The notes beneath the pieces were generated by a model. It saw nothing but the letters and a program-made list of their open reading frames with translations, did not search any database and was not told the DNA's origin. From Gilliamella sp. wkB112 (lineage in GTDB: Bacteria; Pseudomonadota; Gammaproteobacteria; Enterobacterales; Orbaceae), in NCBI RefSeq assembly GCF_001690685.1, contig NZ_LZGL01000009.1, positions 1 through 64,000 of the forward strand: a stretch of DNA of 64,000 nt, in the 5' to 3' direction. The translations under genes were made by a program, and so were the position numbers. Below, in pieces: positions 7,448 to 17,948 of this stretch. How positions within the stretch are numbered: position 1 is the stretch's first letter; each line of letters starts with the position of its first letter.

Positions 7448-9283
7448 TTATTGTTGTAAATTTAGATATATTTTTTCAGCTAAAGGTTTTGAAATACCTT
7501 GAACTTGAGCAATTTCATCAATACTGGCATTTTTTAACTCTCTTAATCCACCAAAATGCTTGAGAAGCGCTTGTCGTTTTTTGGCTCCAATACCCTCAAT
7601 ATGTTCTAAAGCACTGTCAGTTAACTGTTTAACACTTTTATTACGTTGCCCACTGATAGCATGATCATGCGAAGCATTGCGAATTTGTTGAATCAGTAAT
7701 AGAGCAGGGGAATGATCATCAAGATAATACCCCGTTCCATGAGCTTCAAAGAACAATGTTTCTAATCCTTCTTTACGTTCGGCGCCTTTCGCTACCCCGA
7801 CTAAAATAGGATGTGATTTGTCCCAATTTACATCTAAATGCGCAAATACCTGTAATGCTTGATTCAATTGACCTTTACCACCATCGATAAAGATGATATC
7901 GGGAATTTTGTCGTCAGGCAGATCTTTTTTACTATAGCGACGAGTTAAGACTTGTTCCATTGCTGCATAATCATCACCAGGAGTAATACCAGATATATTG
8001 TAACGACGAAACTCTGATTTTACCGGACCTTTTTCATCAAAAACCACACAAGAAGCTATAGTATTTTTACCCATAAAATGGCTGATATCGAAACATTCCA
8101 TACGATTGATTTTATCAATACCTAAAAAGGCTTTGAGTGCGTCATACCGTTGTTTTATGGTTGAATTTTCTAACAGTTTATTTTTAACTTCAGTTTGCGC
8201 ATTTATGGTGGCAATATTAAGTAATTTTAGATTATCACCTTTGGGTTCATCGACTAATTTAACCTGATGTTCTGCTAAAAGTGATAGCGTCTCCTCCATC
8301 GGTTGTTTATCGGAGAGAGAAAAATTAAGTAAAATCTTTTTAGGAATATTACGATTCTGATTGCCTTGTAGATAAAATTGCCCCAAAAAGGTTTCAATTA
8401 CTTCTTCCAGTTCAGTGTTTGAAGGTACTTTAGGAAAGTAAGAACGGTGCCCGAAAGTTTGACCATTACGAATAAATAATACATAAATACAAGCTAAACC
8501 TAATTCATAATGGAAGCCAATAACATCAAGGTTATCGTTATTATTGTAGATGGCTTGTTTTTCATTAATATGTTTGATAGCTTGCAATTGATCGCGCAAT
8601 ACGGCAGCTTTTTCGAAATTTAGATCGCTACTAGCTTTGTGCATATCCTCGGTTATTTTTTGCAAAATCTGATCCGACTGGCCGGATAAAAACAGTCTGA
8701 CATAATTAACTTGTTCTTGGTAATCTTCATCACTGACTAAACCCGGGACACATGGCCCTAAACAACGTTTAATTTGGTATTGTAAACATGGACGGGTTCG
8801 ATTACGGTAAGTCGTGTTTAAACATTGCCTTATCGGAATAGTTTTTTGTAATAAGGCTAATATTTGTTTTACCGCATAGCCACTAGGGTAAGGTCCAAAA
8901 AATTCATCTTTTTTGCGATTAACCGCACCACGATAGAGTGATAATTGTGGATGACGTTCTTTACTAAGTTTGATAAAAGGATAACTTTTATCATCCTTCA
9001 ATAATACATTATAGCGAGGTTGATATTTTTTAATATAGGTCTGTTCAAGCAATAATGCTTCGGTTTCGGTATTTGTTATCGTAAATTCAACATGATGGAT
9101 ATGACTAACTAACCTATCTGTTTTTAAGGTTTTTTTGCTACTGTTAAAATAGCTTTTGAGACGATTATTAAGATCTTTAGCTTTGCCCACATATATAATG
9201 GTCTCTTTATCATTAAACATCTGATAAATACCTGGTTTATGTGGGACTGTTTTTAAAAAGGTTGATGAATCAAATTGGCTCAT
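7448..9283 (-). CDS. uvrC: UvrABC excinuclease subunit C
   Basis: 611 residues from ATG 9283; a TTG at 9295 would overlap the upstream gene and is less likely. UvrC makes the dual incisions in nucleotide excision repair. The N-terminal GIY-YIG nuclease domain shows PGIYQMF and IIYVGKA; cysteines around [13 protein letters not shown] follow. A UVR domain ([12 protein letters not shown]) that binds UvrB sits near residue 210. The C-terminal RNase H-like nuclease region includes DISHFMG, and helix-hairpin-helix motifs ([18 protein letters not shown]) end the protein. It is almost contiguous with artM upstream. Confidence 0.97.
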   Translation of the reverse strand: MSQFDSSTFLKTVPHKPGIYQMFNDKETIIYVGKAKDLNNRLKSYFNSSKKTLKTDRLVSHIHHVEFTITNTETEALLLEQTYIKKYQPRYNVLLKDDKSYPFIKLSKERHPQLSLYRGAVNRKKDEFFGPYPSGYAVKQILALLQKTIPIRQCLNTTYRNRTRPCLQYQIKRCLGPCVPGLVSDEDYQEQVNYVRLFLSGQSDQILQKITEDMHKASSDLNFEKAAVLRDQLQAIKHINEKQAIYNNNDNLDVIGFHYELGLACIYVLFIRNGQTFGHRSYFPKVPSNTELEEVIETFLGQFYLQGNQNRNIPKKILLNFSLSDKQPMEETLSLLAEHQVKLVDEPKGDNLKLLNIATINAQTEVKNKLLENSTIKQRYDALKAFLGIDKINRMECFDISHFMGKNTIASCVVFDEKGPVKSEFRRYNISGITPGDDYAAMEQVLTRRYSKKDLPDDKIPDIIFIDGGKGQLNQALQVFAHLDVNWDKSHPILVGVAKGAERKEGLETLFFEAHGTGYYLDDHSPALLLIQQIRNASHDHAISGQRNKSVKQLTDSALEHIEGIGAKKRQALLKHFGGLRELKNASIDEIAQVQGISKPLAEKIYLNLQQ

Positions 9284-9284
9284 A

Positions 9285-9962
9285 TTAGTTTTCAAATGTG
9301 AGGGCTTTTTTCTCTATTAACCTCATAATGGTGCTTAATAAACCGTTTATCAAGAGGTATATTAGCCCTGCAGCTATAAAAATAGAAAAATCATAGTATT
9401 CACCATTTAATTGGTTACTATAGCCCATAACATCCATAACCGGAATCATTGATGCTAATGCCGTACCTTTAACCACAAACACCACTTCATTTGAATAAGT
9501 AGATAGCGCACGCTTTAAAGCATAAGGTAATACTACTTTTAGAGTTTGTATTTTATTCATTCCTAAAGCTTCACAAGCTTGCCATTGTCCTTGGGGAACA
9601 GATTTTAATGCACCGTAAAAAATTTGCGTAGTATAGGCAGCACTGTTAAGTGTTAATGCTAAATAAGCACAAAACCAAGGCGAGGAAATAACTTCATAAA
9701 ATGTTGGTATTTTACTTAAAACATCCCCAAATTGTGATGGACCATAATAGATTAAAAATAGTTGTACCAATAACGGTGAACCAGTAAAGATAGTAATATA
9801 AGCACGAATAATTTTACTGGAAATACAAGAATTCAAGGATAATAAACAAGAAAAAATAATCGCTAATAGTCCAGCCGATAGAATACCTAAAATACCTAAA
9901 CTTAAGGTATCAGGTAAACCTTGGATAATGATTTTAAGGTAGTAAATAAAAGTATCTGACAT
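9285..9962 (-). CDS. artM: arginine ABC transporter permease ArtM
   Basis: 225 residues with about five membrane spans. The EAA loop that contacts the ATPase is visible ([20 protein letters not shown]). It forms the inner-membrane channel of the arginine importer with ArtQ. It is the last gene of artP-artI-artQ-artM, in the same order as E. coli, and begins 12 bases after artQ. Assignment to arginine rather than another polar amino acid rests on gene order and overall resemblance. Confidence 0.88.
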   Translation of the reverse strand: MSDTFIYYLKIIIQGLPDTLSLGILGILSAGLLAIIFSCLLSLNSCISSKIIRAYITIFTGSPLLVQLFLIYYGPSQFGDVLSKIPTFYEVISSPWFCAYLALTLNSAAYTTQIFYGALKSVPQGQWQACEALGMNKIQTLKVVLPYALKRALSTYSNEVVFVVKGTALASMIPVMDVMGYSNQLNGEYYDFSIFIAAGLIYLLINGLLSTIMRLIEKKALTFEN

Positions 9963-9974
9963 ATTATGACCTTA

Positions 9975-10748
9975 TTAACTATTAGCTGAGTTAGTTTGTT
10001 CAAAATAGACGGCTCGTTTTTCGATTCTTTGAATAACGCGCTGGCTAAAAATAGAGATGATTAAATAGATAATCATGGCAACAAAATACCAGAGAAAAGG
10101 TTGGTTGGTTCTGGCAATTATGGTTTTTGTTTGCATCATTAAATCATCAATAGCGATTGCTGAAACTAGCGCTGTATCTTTTAACAAAATTAACCATTGG
10201 TTACTTAAACCCGGTAATGCATGACGCCACATTTGCGGCATAATAATGCGAAAGAAAGTACGAGATTTACTTAATCCAAGCACTTGAGCTGCTTGTTTTT
10301 GCCCGCTAGAAATAGCTTTTAAGGCACCACGCAAGGTTTGTGAGGCATAGACGGCGTACAGTAATGATAGTGCAAATACACCACATAAAAACGGATTAGG
10401 TTGAGTATTGCTAATATTGATTTGTAAATTAAATGAGGTAAAACCAAGTGAAATAGTCATGCCATCATCTAATGCCATCAATAATAGAGGTAATCCGGTA
10501 TAAATTGCAACCACAATTAATAATTCAGGCAGTGCCCTAATGGTTAAATTAAATAACGACATTAACCTGGCAACAGGTTTGAATGGCGCCGATTCTAACA
10601 TGGTGAAAATAAAAGCAAAGATCATTCCAACGATCAATGACACAAAAGCCAAGGATAATGTAATTAACGTTGCTTGAGTTAGAGGCAAGATATACCCATC
10701 TAAAGAGGGTAGGAACCAATTCATTCCATTTGCTAAAAAGTCTGACAT
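9975..10748 (-). CDS. artQ: arginine ABC transporter permease ArtQ
   Basis: 257 residues, polar-amino-acid permease family, with the EAA loop QAAQVLGLSKSRTFFRIIMPQ. It partners ArtM in the membrane. It is separated from the binding-protein gene upstream by a strong hairpin (10779-10802), which probably lowers permease expression relative to the binding protein. Confidence 0.88.
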   Translation of the reverse strand: MSDFLANGMNWFLPSLDGYILPLTQATLITLSLAFVSLIVGMIFAFIFTMLESAPFKPVARLMSLFNLTIRALPELLIVVAIYTGLPLLLMALDDGMTISLGFTSFNLQINISNTQPNPFLCGVFALSLLYAVYASQTLRGALKAISSGQKQAAQVLGLSKSRTFFRIIMPQMWRHALPGLSNQWLILLKDTALVSAIAIDDLMMQTKTIIARTNQPFLWYFVAMIIYLIISIFSQRVIQRIEKRAVYFEQTNSANS

Positions 10749-10778
10749 AAAAAAACCATGGTTAAATTAAAAAATAAA

Positions 10779-10802
10779 CTCGCCGCAATATAATGCGGCG
10801 AG
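10779..10802 (-). terminator. intra-operon hairpin between artI and artQ
   Basis: On the minus strand CTCGCCGCA and TGCGGCGAG form a perfect 9-bp stem with a 6-base loop, followed by the T-rich TTTATTTTTTAA. It can act as a partial terminator or as a 3'-end stabiliser of the artP-artI transcript, a common arrangement that keeps binding protein in excess over permease. Confidence 0.75.
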
Positions 10803-10836
10803 ATCACAATAGTATAACGAATTTAGGTATAACTGA

Positions 10837-11571
10837 TTATTTGTTAAACCATTTTTTATAGATCGCGTCTAATTCTCCATTAGCTTTGAGTTTATCTATG
10901 GTTTGGTTAAATTGATTAAGTAGTTGATCATTACCTTTACGTAAAGCAATACCTAAACCTTCACCAAAAAATTCATGATCAGTAATTTTTTCACTTAATG
11001 GCACGATATCGGCGTCTTTGCTTAACCAGTCACCAGCAACAAATGAACTAGCAACAATGGCATCAATACGTTTTGCTTTCAAATCTAAAAAGGCAAATTG
11101 ATAGCTATCGTAACTAACAGGCTTAACGTCGGGGAATTTTTCATTCAAATATTTTGAATAAGTAGTCCCTTTTTGTACGCCTACACGTTTGCCTTTTAAT
11201 TGATCCAAATTAGTTAAAGTATCTTTTAAGGTAATAAATTGGATTGAACTATCGTCATAATAAACTTTTGTGAAGTCAACCTGTTGTTGGCGCTCAGGAG
11301 TAATATCAATCCCCGCTATGGCAACGTCAATACGGCGAGTTTTTAAGCTAGGAATTAAACCATCAAATGATTGATTGACGATTTTACATGAGGCTTTCAT
11401 TTCGTCGCAAATTTTGTTGATTACATCAATATCAAACCCTACAATTTCGTTCTTATCATTAGTAAACTCAAACGGAGCATAAGTCGCTTCGGTACCAATG
11501 GTTAGAGTTTCAGCAGCTTGAGCCATAAATGCGCTGCTTGCAAATAAAATAGCCAATAACGTTTTTTTCAT
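10837..11571 (-). CDS. artI: arginine ABC transporter periplasmic binding protein
   Basis: 244 residues from the ATG at 11571, which has GGTGGA 5 bases upstream; an ATG at 11589 is in frame but less likely. The signal peptide is MKKTLLAILFASSAFMAQAA. The mature part is a solute-binding protein family 3 domain: LTIGTEATYAPFEF, GFDIDVI, DGLIPSLKTRRIDVAIAG, GVQKGTTY and GIALRKGN. It captures arginine or a related basic amino acid in the periplasm. Only one binding-protein gene is present here; E. coli has artI and artJ. Confidence 0.88.
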   Translation of the reverse strand: MKKTLLAILFASSAFMAQAAETLTIGTEATYAPFEFTNDKNEIVGFDIDVINKICDEMKASCKIVNQSFDGLIPSLKTRRIDVAIAGIDITPERQQQVDFTKVYYDDSSIQFITLKDTLTNLDQLKGKRVGVQKGTTYSKYLNEKFPDVKPVSYDSYQFAFLDLKAKRIDAIVASSFVAGDWLSKDADIVPLSEKITDHEFFGEGLGIALRKGNDQLLNQFNQTIDKLKANGELDAIYKKWFNK

Positions 11572-11594
11572 ATATCCACCCAATTTCATGTTAA

Positions 11595-12323
11595 TTAATG
11601 TGATAAATAAGCTTTAAATTGCTCAGTTTTTGGATGAGCAAAACTATCTAGTTGGCCTTGCTCAATTATTTTACCATGTTCCATATAGATTACTTGAGAA
11701 GCCACTTTGCGAGCAAAATCCACTTCATGAGTTACAATAATCTGAGTTATACCTGTTTGCGAAAGTTCATTAATAATTTCGGCAATTTGCGATGTAATAG
11801 CAGGATCTAGCGCAGCTGTTGGTTCATCAAACAGTAAAATCTGTGGTTCCATCATTAACGCTCTAGCAATAGCAACCCGCTGTTGCTGACCACCAGAAAG
11901 ATGTAGAGGGAAACGCTGTGCCATGTCATCGATTTGTAATCGAGTTAAAATTGCCATAGCTTTATCACTAGCTTCTTTCTTAGTTAACTTAAGTACTTGG
12001 CATGGTGCTTCAATTAAATTTTCCAGTACAGTCAAATGTGGCCATAAGTTATAGTTTTGAAATACCATACCCACGTTTTTACGTAGTTGACGGATTTTAG
12101 TTTCGGCAATTTTTTCGGTAAAATCAAAATGTTCATTGGCAATTGTCATTTCACCTGAAGTTGGTATTTCCAGTAAGTTAAATATCTTTAATAAAGAGCT
12201 TTTCCCTGCGCCACTTTGACCTAATAACACAATGGTTTCACCTAGTGGGTAACAAAGAGAGACATCATTCAATGCCTGATGACTACCATAAAAGCAGTTA
12301 ATATGCTTTAATTCTATATTCAT
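11595..12323 (-). CDS. artP: arginine ABC transporter ATP-binding protein
   Basis: 242 residues. Walker A is GQSGAGKSS, the signature is [10 protein letters not shown], Walker B is [13 protein letters not shown], and the switch histidine is in VTHEVDFA. It energises the ArtQM permease from the cytoplasmic side. It is the first gene of the operon. An ArgR-like palindrome overlaps a promoter about 50-80 bases upstream (12371-12402), and a repeated promoter-like sequence sits farther up (12432-12463). Confidence 0.93.
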   Translation of the reverse strand: MNIELKHINCFYGSHQALNDVSLCYPLGETIVLLGQSGAGKSSLLKIFNLLEIPTSGEMTIANEHFDFTEKIAETKIRQLRKNVGMVFQNYNLWPHLTVLENLIEAPCQVLKLTKKEASDKAMAILTRLQIDDMAQRFPLHLSGGQQQRVAIARALMMEPQILLFDEPTAALDPAITSQIAEIINELSQTGITQIIVTHEVDFARKVASQVIYMEHGKIIEQGQLDSFAHPKTEQFKAYLSH

Positions 12324-12370
12324 TCTTAATTATTGCTTAGCTTTAAAATTGACTAAATATTACTTTTTTC

Positions 12371-12402
12371 TGCATAAAAATGCAATCTAAAATATGAGAC
12401 AA
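12371..12402 (-). promoter_or_regulatory. artP promoter overlapped by an ArgR-like box
   Basis: TGCATAAAAATGCA at 12371-12384 is a perfect 14-base palindrome matching the ARG-box pattern (TGAAT-4xA/T-ATTCA) at 12 of 14 positions. On the minus strand a promoter is visible as TTGTCT (12397-12402), a 17-base spacer and TTTTAT (12374-12379), so the box covers the -10 element. ArgR with arginine would repress artPIQM here, as known for E. coli art genes. Confidence 0.55.
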
Positions 12403-12431
12403 ATTTTTTTTAGCTTAAATATAGTACTTAA

Positions 12432-12463
12432 ACGTATAGCTCTCCTGAAACATCTTTACAATA
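12432..12463. repeat. short dispersed repeat, copy A (upstream of artP)
   Basis: The plus strand shares ACGTATAGCTCTCCTGAAAC and a following TTTACAA with the copy at 58154 and, less exactly, with 28998. On the minus strand it has promoter spacing: TTGTAA, 17 bases, TATACG, facing artP. Confidence 0.6.
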
Positions 12464-12480
12464 TTATTTAGTTGGGAAAT

Positions 12481-13815
<1,335 letters not shown>

Positions 13816-13819
<4 letters not shown>

Positions 13820-14268
13820 GATTGATTTTCCTTATTAGTTAATTCGGTTGTTTTTTTACGATTAGCTTTATGCAAATACTCAGTAAAGAAGGCAGTAAAA
13901 AATAATACGATAATCGAACCACCTATACAGCTAAAAATAATCGGCACCCAGTTATCTATTAATAATGAATAATTATCCATTATTCCCATCGCAGCTGGAA
14001 TAAACAGCACCGTCATATAGCGCATAAATAAATTACAACTGTTTTTGATCCAACATGTTGGTATTAGTTGGAAGGCTAATGAGAAAAACAAAATTAGTAA
14101 ACCAATAATACTACCTGGTATCATGATAGGTAATATTTTAGAAATAATATTACCTGCCCATAAAAATAGGGTTAACACAATTAATCCTCGACCATAACTA
14201 AAAAATGTATAGTACAAAGAGTAAAGTCGATGCTTTATAGTGGCATGCTTGGCTAAAAAATGTTTCAT
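13816..14268 (-). CDS. yohJ: LrgA/CidA-family inner membrane protein YohJ
   Basis: 150 residues, slightly longer than E. coli YohJ (132). It has four hydrophobic spans, and the LrgA-type stretch SKILPIMIPGSIIGLLILF is clear. It is the first gene of yohJ-yohK-sanA. It works with YohK as a two-part membrane complex. Confidence 0.88.
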
Positions 14269-14369
14269 AATATAAATGCTAATTATTTTATGGTTTAATT
14301 AAGACTATATATTGATGTAGTAAAAGGTATAACGATATTCGTTGCATATCATACGCCCCTGAAATTCAA

Positions 14370-15803
14370 TTATCCAACTAAATAGTGACAATAATTATAT
14401 AGCTGTTTAATTGTGGTTAATTTTTCGGGTTGTTGATTGTATATTTCTGCTAGTTGTTCTAATGTTAATAAGTAATCTTGAATTTTAGCCGTATTAAGTT
14501 TGTCACGGCAGTAATGTTGCCAGATCATTTGCTCTTGTTCATTTAATATTTGCGGATAATTACGAGCTTTGTATCTAAAAAATAAGGTAGCTAAGCGCGG
14601 ATCATCAAATGTTGGTGCTACTGAATCTAATAAATCAACTGGTGTTGTTCTAATTGTTTCACAACGTGACTTATCTTGACCATTTAGAAAACTACTGTAT
14701 ATCTGTGCCTCAACATCGGTAACCACTAAATGCTCATTAGTTGTATTAAATAATTCGCGCATTTTATCTTGCAAAGTATTTTGATTTTGTAATAATTTTT
14801 GTTGTTTAGCCAGACATTGGTTGATATCAATATTAAAACGCTTTTCGTTTTCGGGTAACAATGTTTTTAAAGGTGCAATAATAGGGCATTTATTAATGTG
14901 CACTAGTTTCAAAGGCACCCGTGATTCATTTAACTCAAGATCCTCTGTTTTGGTATATAGTTTTTCTCTGAGTTCATCGACCGTTAGGTTAATGAGTAAA
15001 TCAATATCTCCTGTCAAATCACATACAACCACCGCATTATTTTGCATTGGATGCCACGCAATTGGGCAAACTAATGACAAATTGCCACGATGACTACCAA
15101 ACATGCCTGATACATGTACTATTGGCGTCATATTAATAACGTCGAGAAGTTCAGTTACTCTATTTTTATTACGTAATGAGAAAAAATAATTGAATAATTT
15201 AGGCTGTTTCTCTTTAATTAATTTGGCTATAGCGATAGTGGCATAAACATCGGACATGGCATCATGAGCTTGTTCATGAGAAATATTATTTTCTTTAGTT
15301 AGATGTTCTAACCGGAAACTAACCAACCCAACATTATTAATTGGCCAGTTAATACCTTCAGGACGTAAGGCATAACAAGCCCGCACCAGGTCAAGCAAAT
15401 CCCATCTTGAATTGCCATTTTGCCAACTGTAAGCATAAGGATCATAAAAATTACGGTATAAAAGGTTGCGCGTGACCTCATCATCAAAACGAATATTGTT
15501 ATAACCTAATATGCAAGTATTGGGTTCACTAAAAGCTTGATGAATTTGTTTAGTAAATTCTGCCTCACAAACTCCTTTTTGATTGGCTTCTTGAGGAGTT
15601 ATCCCTGTAACTAACACCGCTTCTGGATTTGGTAAATAATCTGGAGTTTGCTGACAATAAATAACTAAAGGTTCTTCAATTATATTAAAATCACTATCAG
15701 TGCGTACACCAGCAAATTGAGCCGGTCTATCCAAAGACGGATTAATACCAAAAGTTTCATAATCATGAAAGTAAAAAGTAGGTTTTTCGGTGTTATTTTT
15801 CAT
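14370..15803 (-). CDS. sbcB: exodeoxyribonuclease I
   Basis: 477 residues, as E. coli ExoI (475). It degrades single-stranded DNA 3' to 5' and acts in mismatch repair and recombination. The DEDDh exonuclease residues sit in FHDYETFGINP, GYNNIRFDDEV and HEQAHDAMSDVYAT. The SH3-like region and the C-terminal domain follow. It stands alone, with a bidirectional hairpin at 16028-16053 between it and the next gene. Confidence 0.96.
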   Translation of the reverse strand: MKNNTEKPTFYFHDYETFGINPSLDRPAQFAGVRTDSDFNIIEEPLVIYCQQTPDYLPNPEAVLVTGITPQEANQKGVCEAEFTKQIHQAFSEPNTCILGYNNIRFDDEVTRNLLYRNFYDPYAYSWQNGNSRWDLLDLVRACYALRPEGINWPINNVGLVSFRLEHLTKENNISHEQAHDAMSDVYATIAIAKLIKEKQPKLFNYFFSLRNKNRVTELLDVINMTPIVHVSGMFGSHRGNLSLVCPIAWHPMQNNAVVVCDLTGDIDLLINLTVDELREKLYTKTEDLELNESRVPLKLVHINKCPIIAPLKTLLPENEKRFNIDINQCLAKQQKLLQNQNTLQDKMRELFNTTNEHLVVTDVEAQIYSSFLNGQDKSRCETIRTTPVDLLDSVAPTFDDPRLATLFFRYKARNYPQILNEQEQMIWQHYCRDKLNTAKIQDYLLTLEQLAEIYNQQPEKLTTIKQLYNYCHYLVG

Positions 15804-16027
15804 TGTTTGGTTTTACCAGTTGATTTTAATAGCAATCAACTAAAAAAATTTATGTTTTATTCGAATATTTTTAGTTGATTAATATAGGAATTTAAAAAAA
15901 TTAACTGCATATATTACATGATACTCTTTTTAAATATAACTAATGGCATTATATCAGAATAAATGAAAGGGTATGATATGAATAATCTATAAGATCATCC
16001 ACTGAATTTTGATAGTCGTGATTTTAT

Positions 16028-16053
16028 AAAAGTGGATATTTTTATCCACTTTT
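16028..16053. terminator. bidirectional intrinsic terminator
   Basis: AAAAGTGGAT and ATCCACTTTT form a perfect 10-bp stem with the loop ATTTTT. Being A-rich on one side and T-rich on the other, it can terminate in both directions; it lies 15 bases after the alpha/beta hydrolase gene (minus strand). Confidence 0.75.
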
Positions 16054-16067
16054 AAGTTATTAATAAA

Positions 16068-17129
16068 TTAATTTCTTGTAGAAATTTTATTTAAAAAAGT
16101 AACTAATTTATCTTTCCATAAATCTGCAGTCATGGTTGTTCCATGTCCGCTAGTTTTACCACTTGCTGGAATTAAAAAGTAATCAGAGTTGGGTATGTTT
16201 TTTAGCGCTTTTTCCATTAAACCAGTACTTGGTGGATTTCTTTCATCATCGGCTGAGTTAATTGCTAAAATATAAGCTTTTATTTTAGTTAAATCATTAG
16301 TTGGATCAAAATCTCTTGCAGAATCCCATTGATATAAAAAATCATTAGTGTCCATTGTGACTCGTTCACTTAATTTTTTAGCTAATAATTCTTCTGTTTT
16401 TTCGGTATTATAAGCTTTATTTTGCCATGCTATATCACCACCATTAGTTGCTATATTGTAGTAATTATAAACTGATTGAAATTTTTCAGGTTGTTTAGAA
16501 TAAAAACCATTATTCCAATCAGGATCATTTCTTATAGAATTGATTACCATTTTTCGCATAATCCAATTACGACTAGACATTGGGGCAGGTGTTGCGGCCA
16601 TAGGAATAGCTGCAGTCATATAATTAGGATACATTGTAACCCATTTCCAAGTATTCATTCCTCCCATAGAATTACCGATGATAAGTTCTAAATGATTTAT
16701 TCCTAACCCGTCTTTTAAAAGATGATATTGAGCATTGACCATGTCTGTATAATTATAATGAGGAAAGTTGCCTTTTAGACCATCTGACGGCTTCGATGAT
16801 AGACCAGTACCAATCGCATCAGGTAAGATAATAAAATATTTATCGGCATCTAATGGCATATTTTTAGCAAATAACGCTTGACCAAAACTTTCATTTAACA
16901 TGGAGTGTCCATTTCCAGTGGTGCCATGCAAAATTAAAATAGGTTTTCCTTTCGGATTACCTAAGGTTATATAATGAATCTTTAATTTATCAATGGTTTT
17001 TCCGTCATTAAATTTAAAGTTATCTATATAGTAGTCGGACTCTTGCATATTTTTATAATCAATACAAAAACCTAAAGATGGCAAAATTATCAAAAAAATA
17101 AGCAAGCAGAGCTTTTTTAGTTGGATCAT
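16068..17129 (-). CDS. exported alpha/beta-fold hydrolase (MetX-like fold)
   Basis: 353 residues with a signal peptide (LCLLIFLIILPSLGFC), so probably periplasmic. The domain resembles the homoserine acetyltransferase branch of alpha/beta hydrolases: ILILHGTTGNG near residue 65, nucleophile elbow GNSMGG, an acid in NSADDERNPP and the catalytic histidine in SGHGTTM. Real MetX enzymes are cytoplasmic, so a signal peptide argues for a different, esterase-like activity. The substrate is unknown. A perfect CRP-type palindrome lies 180 bases upstream. Confidence 0.8.
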   Translation of the reverse strand: MIQLKKLCLLIFLIILPSLGFCIDYKNMQESDYYIDNFKFNDGKTIDKLKIHYITLGNPKGKPILILHGTTGNGHSMLNESFGQALFAKNMPLDADKYFIILPDAIGTGLSSKPSDGLKGNFPHYNYTDMVNAQYHLLKDGLGINHLELIIGNSMGGMNTWKWVTMYPNYMTAAIPMAATPAPMSSRNWIMRKMVINSIRNDPDWNNGFYSKQPEKFQSVYNYYNIATNGGDIAWQNKAYNTEKTEELLAKKLSERVTMDTNDFLYQWDSARDFDPTNDLTKIKAYILAINSADDERNPPSTGLMEKALKNIPNSDYFLIPASGKTSGHGTTMTADLWKDKLVTFLNKISTRN

Positions 17130-17308
17130 AACGTTATTTCCTTTTATTAAATGATTATGATTGTTTAATATATAGCTATTGAAACCAATAACTATATTGA
17201 CTGAATAAATGACTTAAAATGAATCGATTCAGTTTTGGAAGCAAAAAAAGATAATTACAACTAATACTACTGTTTGAAATTTAGTTATACAAATAAGATA
17301 TTAGTTAA

Positions 17309-17324
17309 TGTGATTGTTATCACA
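17309..17324. promoter_or_regulatory. CRP-type binding site
   Basis: TGTGATTGTTATCACA is a perfect match to TGTGA-N6-TCACA, flanked by AA and TA as in strong sites. It lies between the ubiT terminator and the hydrolase gene, so it most likely controls that hydrolase (start at 17129). Confidence 0.65.
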
Positions 17325-17401
17325 TATTTATTTTAGGATTAATAGCCAGACCGGTTTTCAGAATTAGTAGATGGGTTGAGATGTTGATTTCATTAAAACC
17401 T

Positions 17402-17422
17402 AGCCTCGCATAACGGGGCTAA
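17402..17422 (-). terminator. terminator after the antiporter-ubiT unit
   Basis: On the minus strand TAGCCCCG and CGAGGCTA pair over 8 bp (one G-T) with the loop TTATG, followed by GGTTTTAATG. It starts about 20 bases after the ubiT stop. Confidence 0.6.
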
Positions 17423-17440
17423 AGCACTTAAAATTTTATA

Positions 17441-17947
17441 TTAGTGGGTTGGTGAACTTTCGATTATATTAGCCAATCTCTCAAGCGTTATTCTCAAAAA
17501 TTTAGGCATCGCTTCTAATTCGATTGAGTCCATAAGATTTTTGACATATAAACCTAATTCGGTATCGCCTTCCACAATCAAACGACGCTGGAAGAACAGA
17601 GTATCCGGATCTTGCTTTCGGGTTGCTATCATGATGAGATCGTTAGCATTACCAATAAAACTAACATCAGCAATTTCCTCTCGACTGACTACAAGTTTGT
17701 TATTGATAAGGCTAACAAACCAGATTAATTGTAGATCGGTAACTTCAATTTTAAGCCAACGATTTTCTAAAAAATCGAGGTCACCATCTTCAAGAGAATG
17801 TTTAAATTGCAATTGCAATAATTGTTCAATCGCGCGTTTCTTCAAATTAAATGGTACACAACGCAGAGTTAGCCCAAATAGTTGAGGAGCTTTATCAACA
17901 ACCTGCGAATGGAGTTTACTTAAAATCTGATGTTTGCTAGCAAGCAT
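17441..17947 (-). CDS. ubiT: ubiquinone biosynthesis accessory factor UbiT (SCP2 domain)
   Basis: 168 residues from ATG 17947; a GTG at 17956 overlaps the antiporter stop. The whole protein is an SCP2 lipid-binding domain very like E. coli UbiT (YhbT): FLENRWLKIEV, RKQDPDTLFFQRRL and IEGDTELGLYVKNLMD. UbiT works with UbiU and UbiV in oxygen-independent ubiquinone synthesis. In E. coli ubiT is next to ubiUV; here it follows an antiporter gene instead, and no ubiU/V is in the window. An anaerobic quinone route fits the presence of fnr. Confidence 0.92.
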   Translation of the reverse strand: MLASKHQILSKLHSQVVDKAPQLFGLTLRCVPFNLKKRAIEQLLQLQFKHSLEDGDLDFLENRWLKIEVTDLQLIWFVSLINNKLVVSREEIADVSFIGNANDLIMIATRKQDPDTLFFQRRLIVEGDTELGLYVKNLMDSIELEAMPKFLRITLERLANIIESSPTH

Positions 17948-17948
17948 T

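Larger units (their letters stand above)
17130..17440. other. 311-base intergenic region with a CRP-type site and a terminator
   Basis: Separates the hydrolase start (17129) from the ubiT end (17441); both genes are on the minus strand. It holds the CRP-like palindrome (17309-17324) and the ubiT-side terminator (17402-17422). No ORF with coding character was seen. Confidence 0.6.

Noticed and set aside
14821-15093. 90-codon plus-strand ORF inside sbcB
   Set aside because: Antisense to the exonuclease gene; Ser/Lys-rich composition typical of shadow frames in AT-rich DNA.
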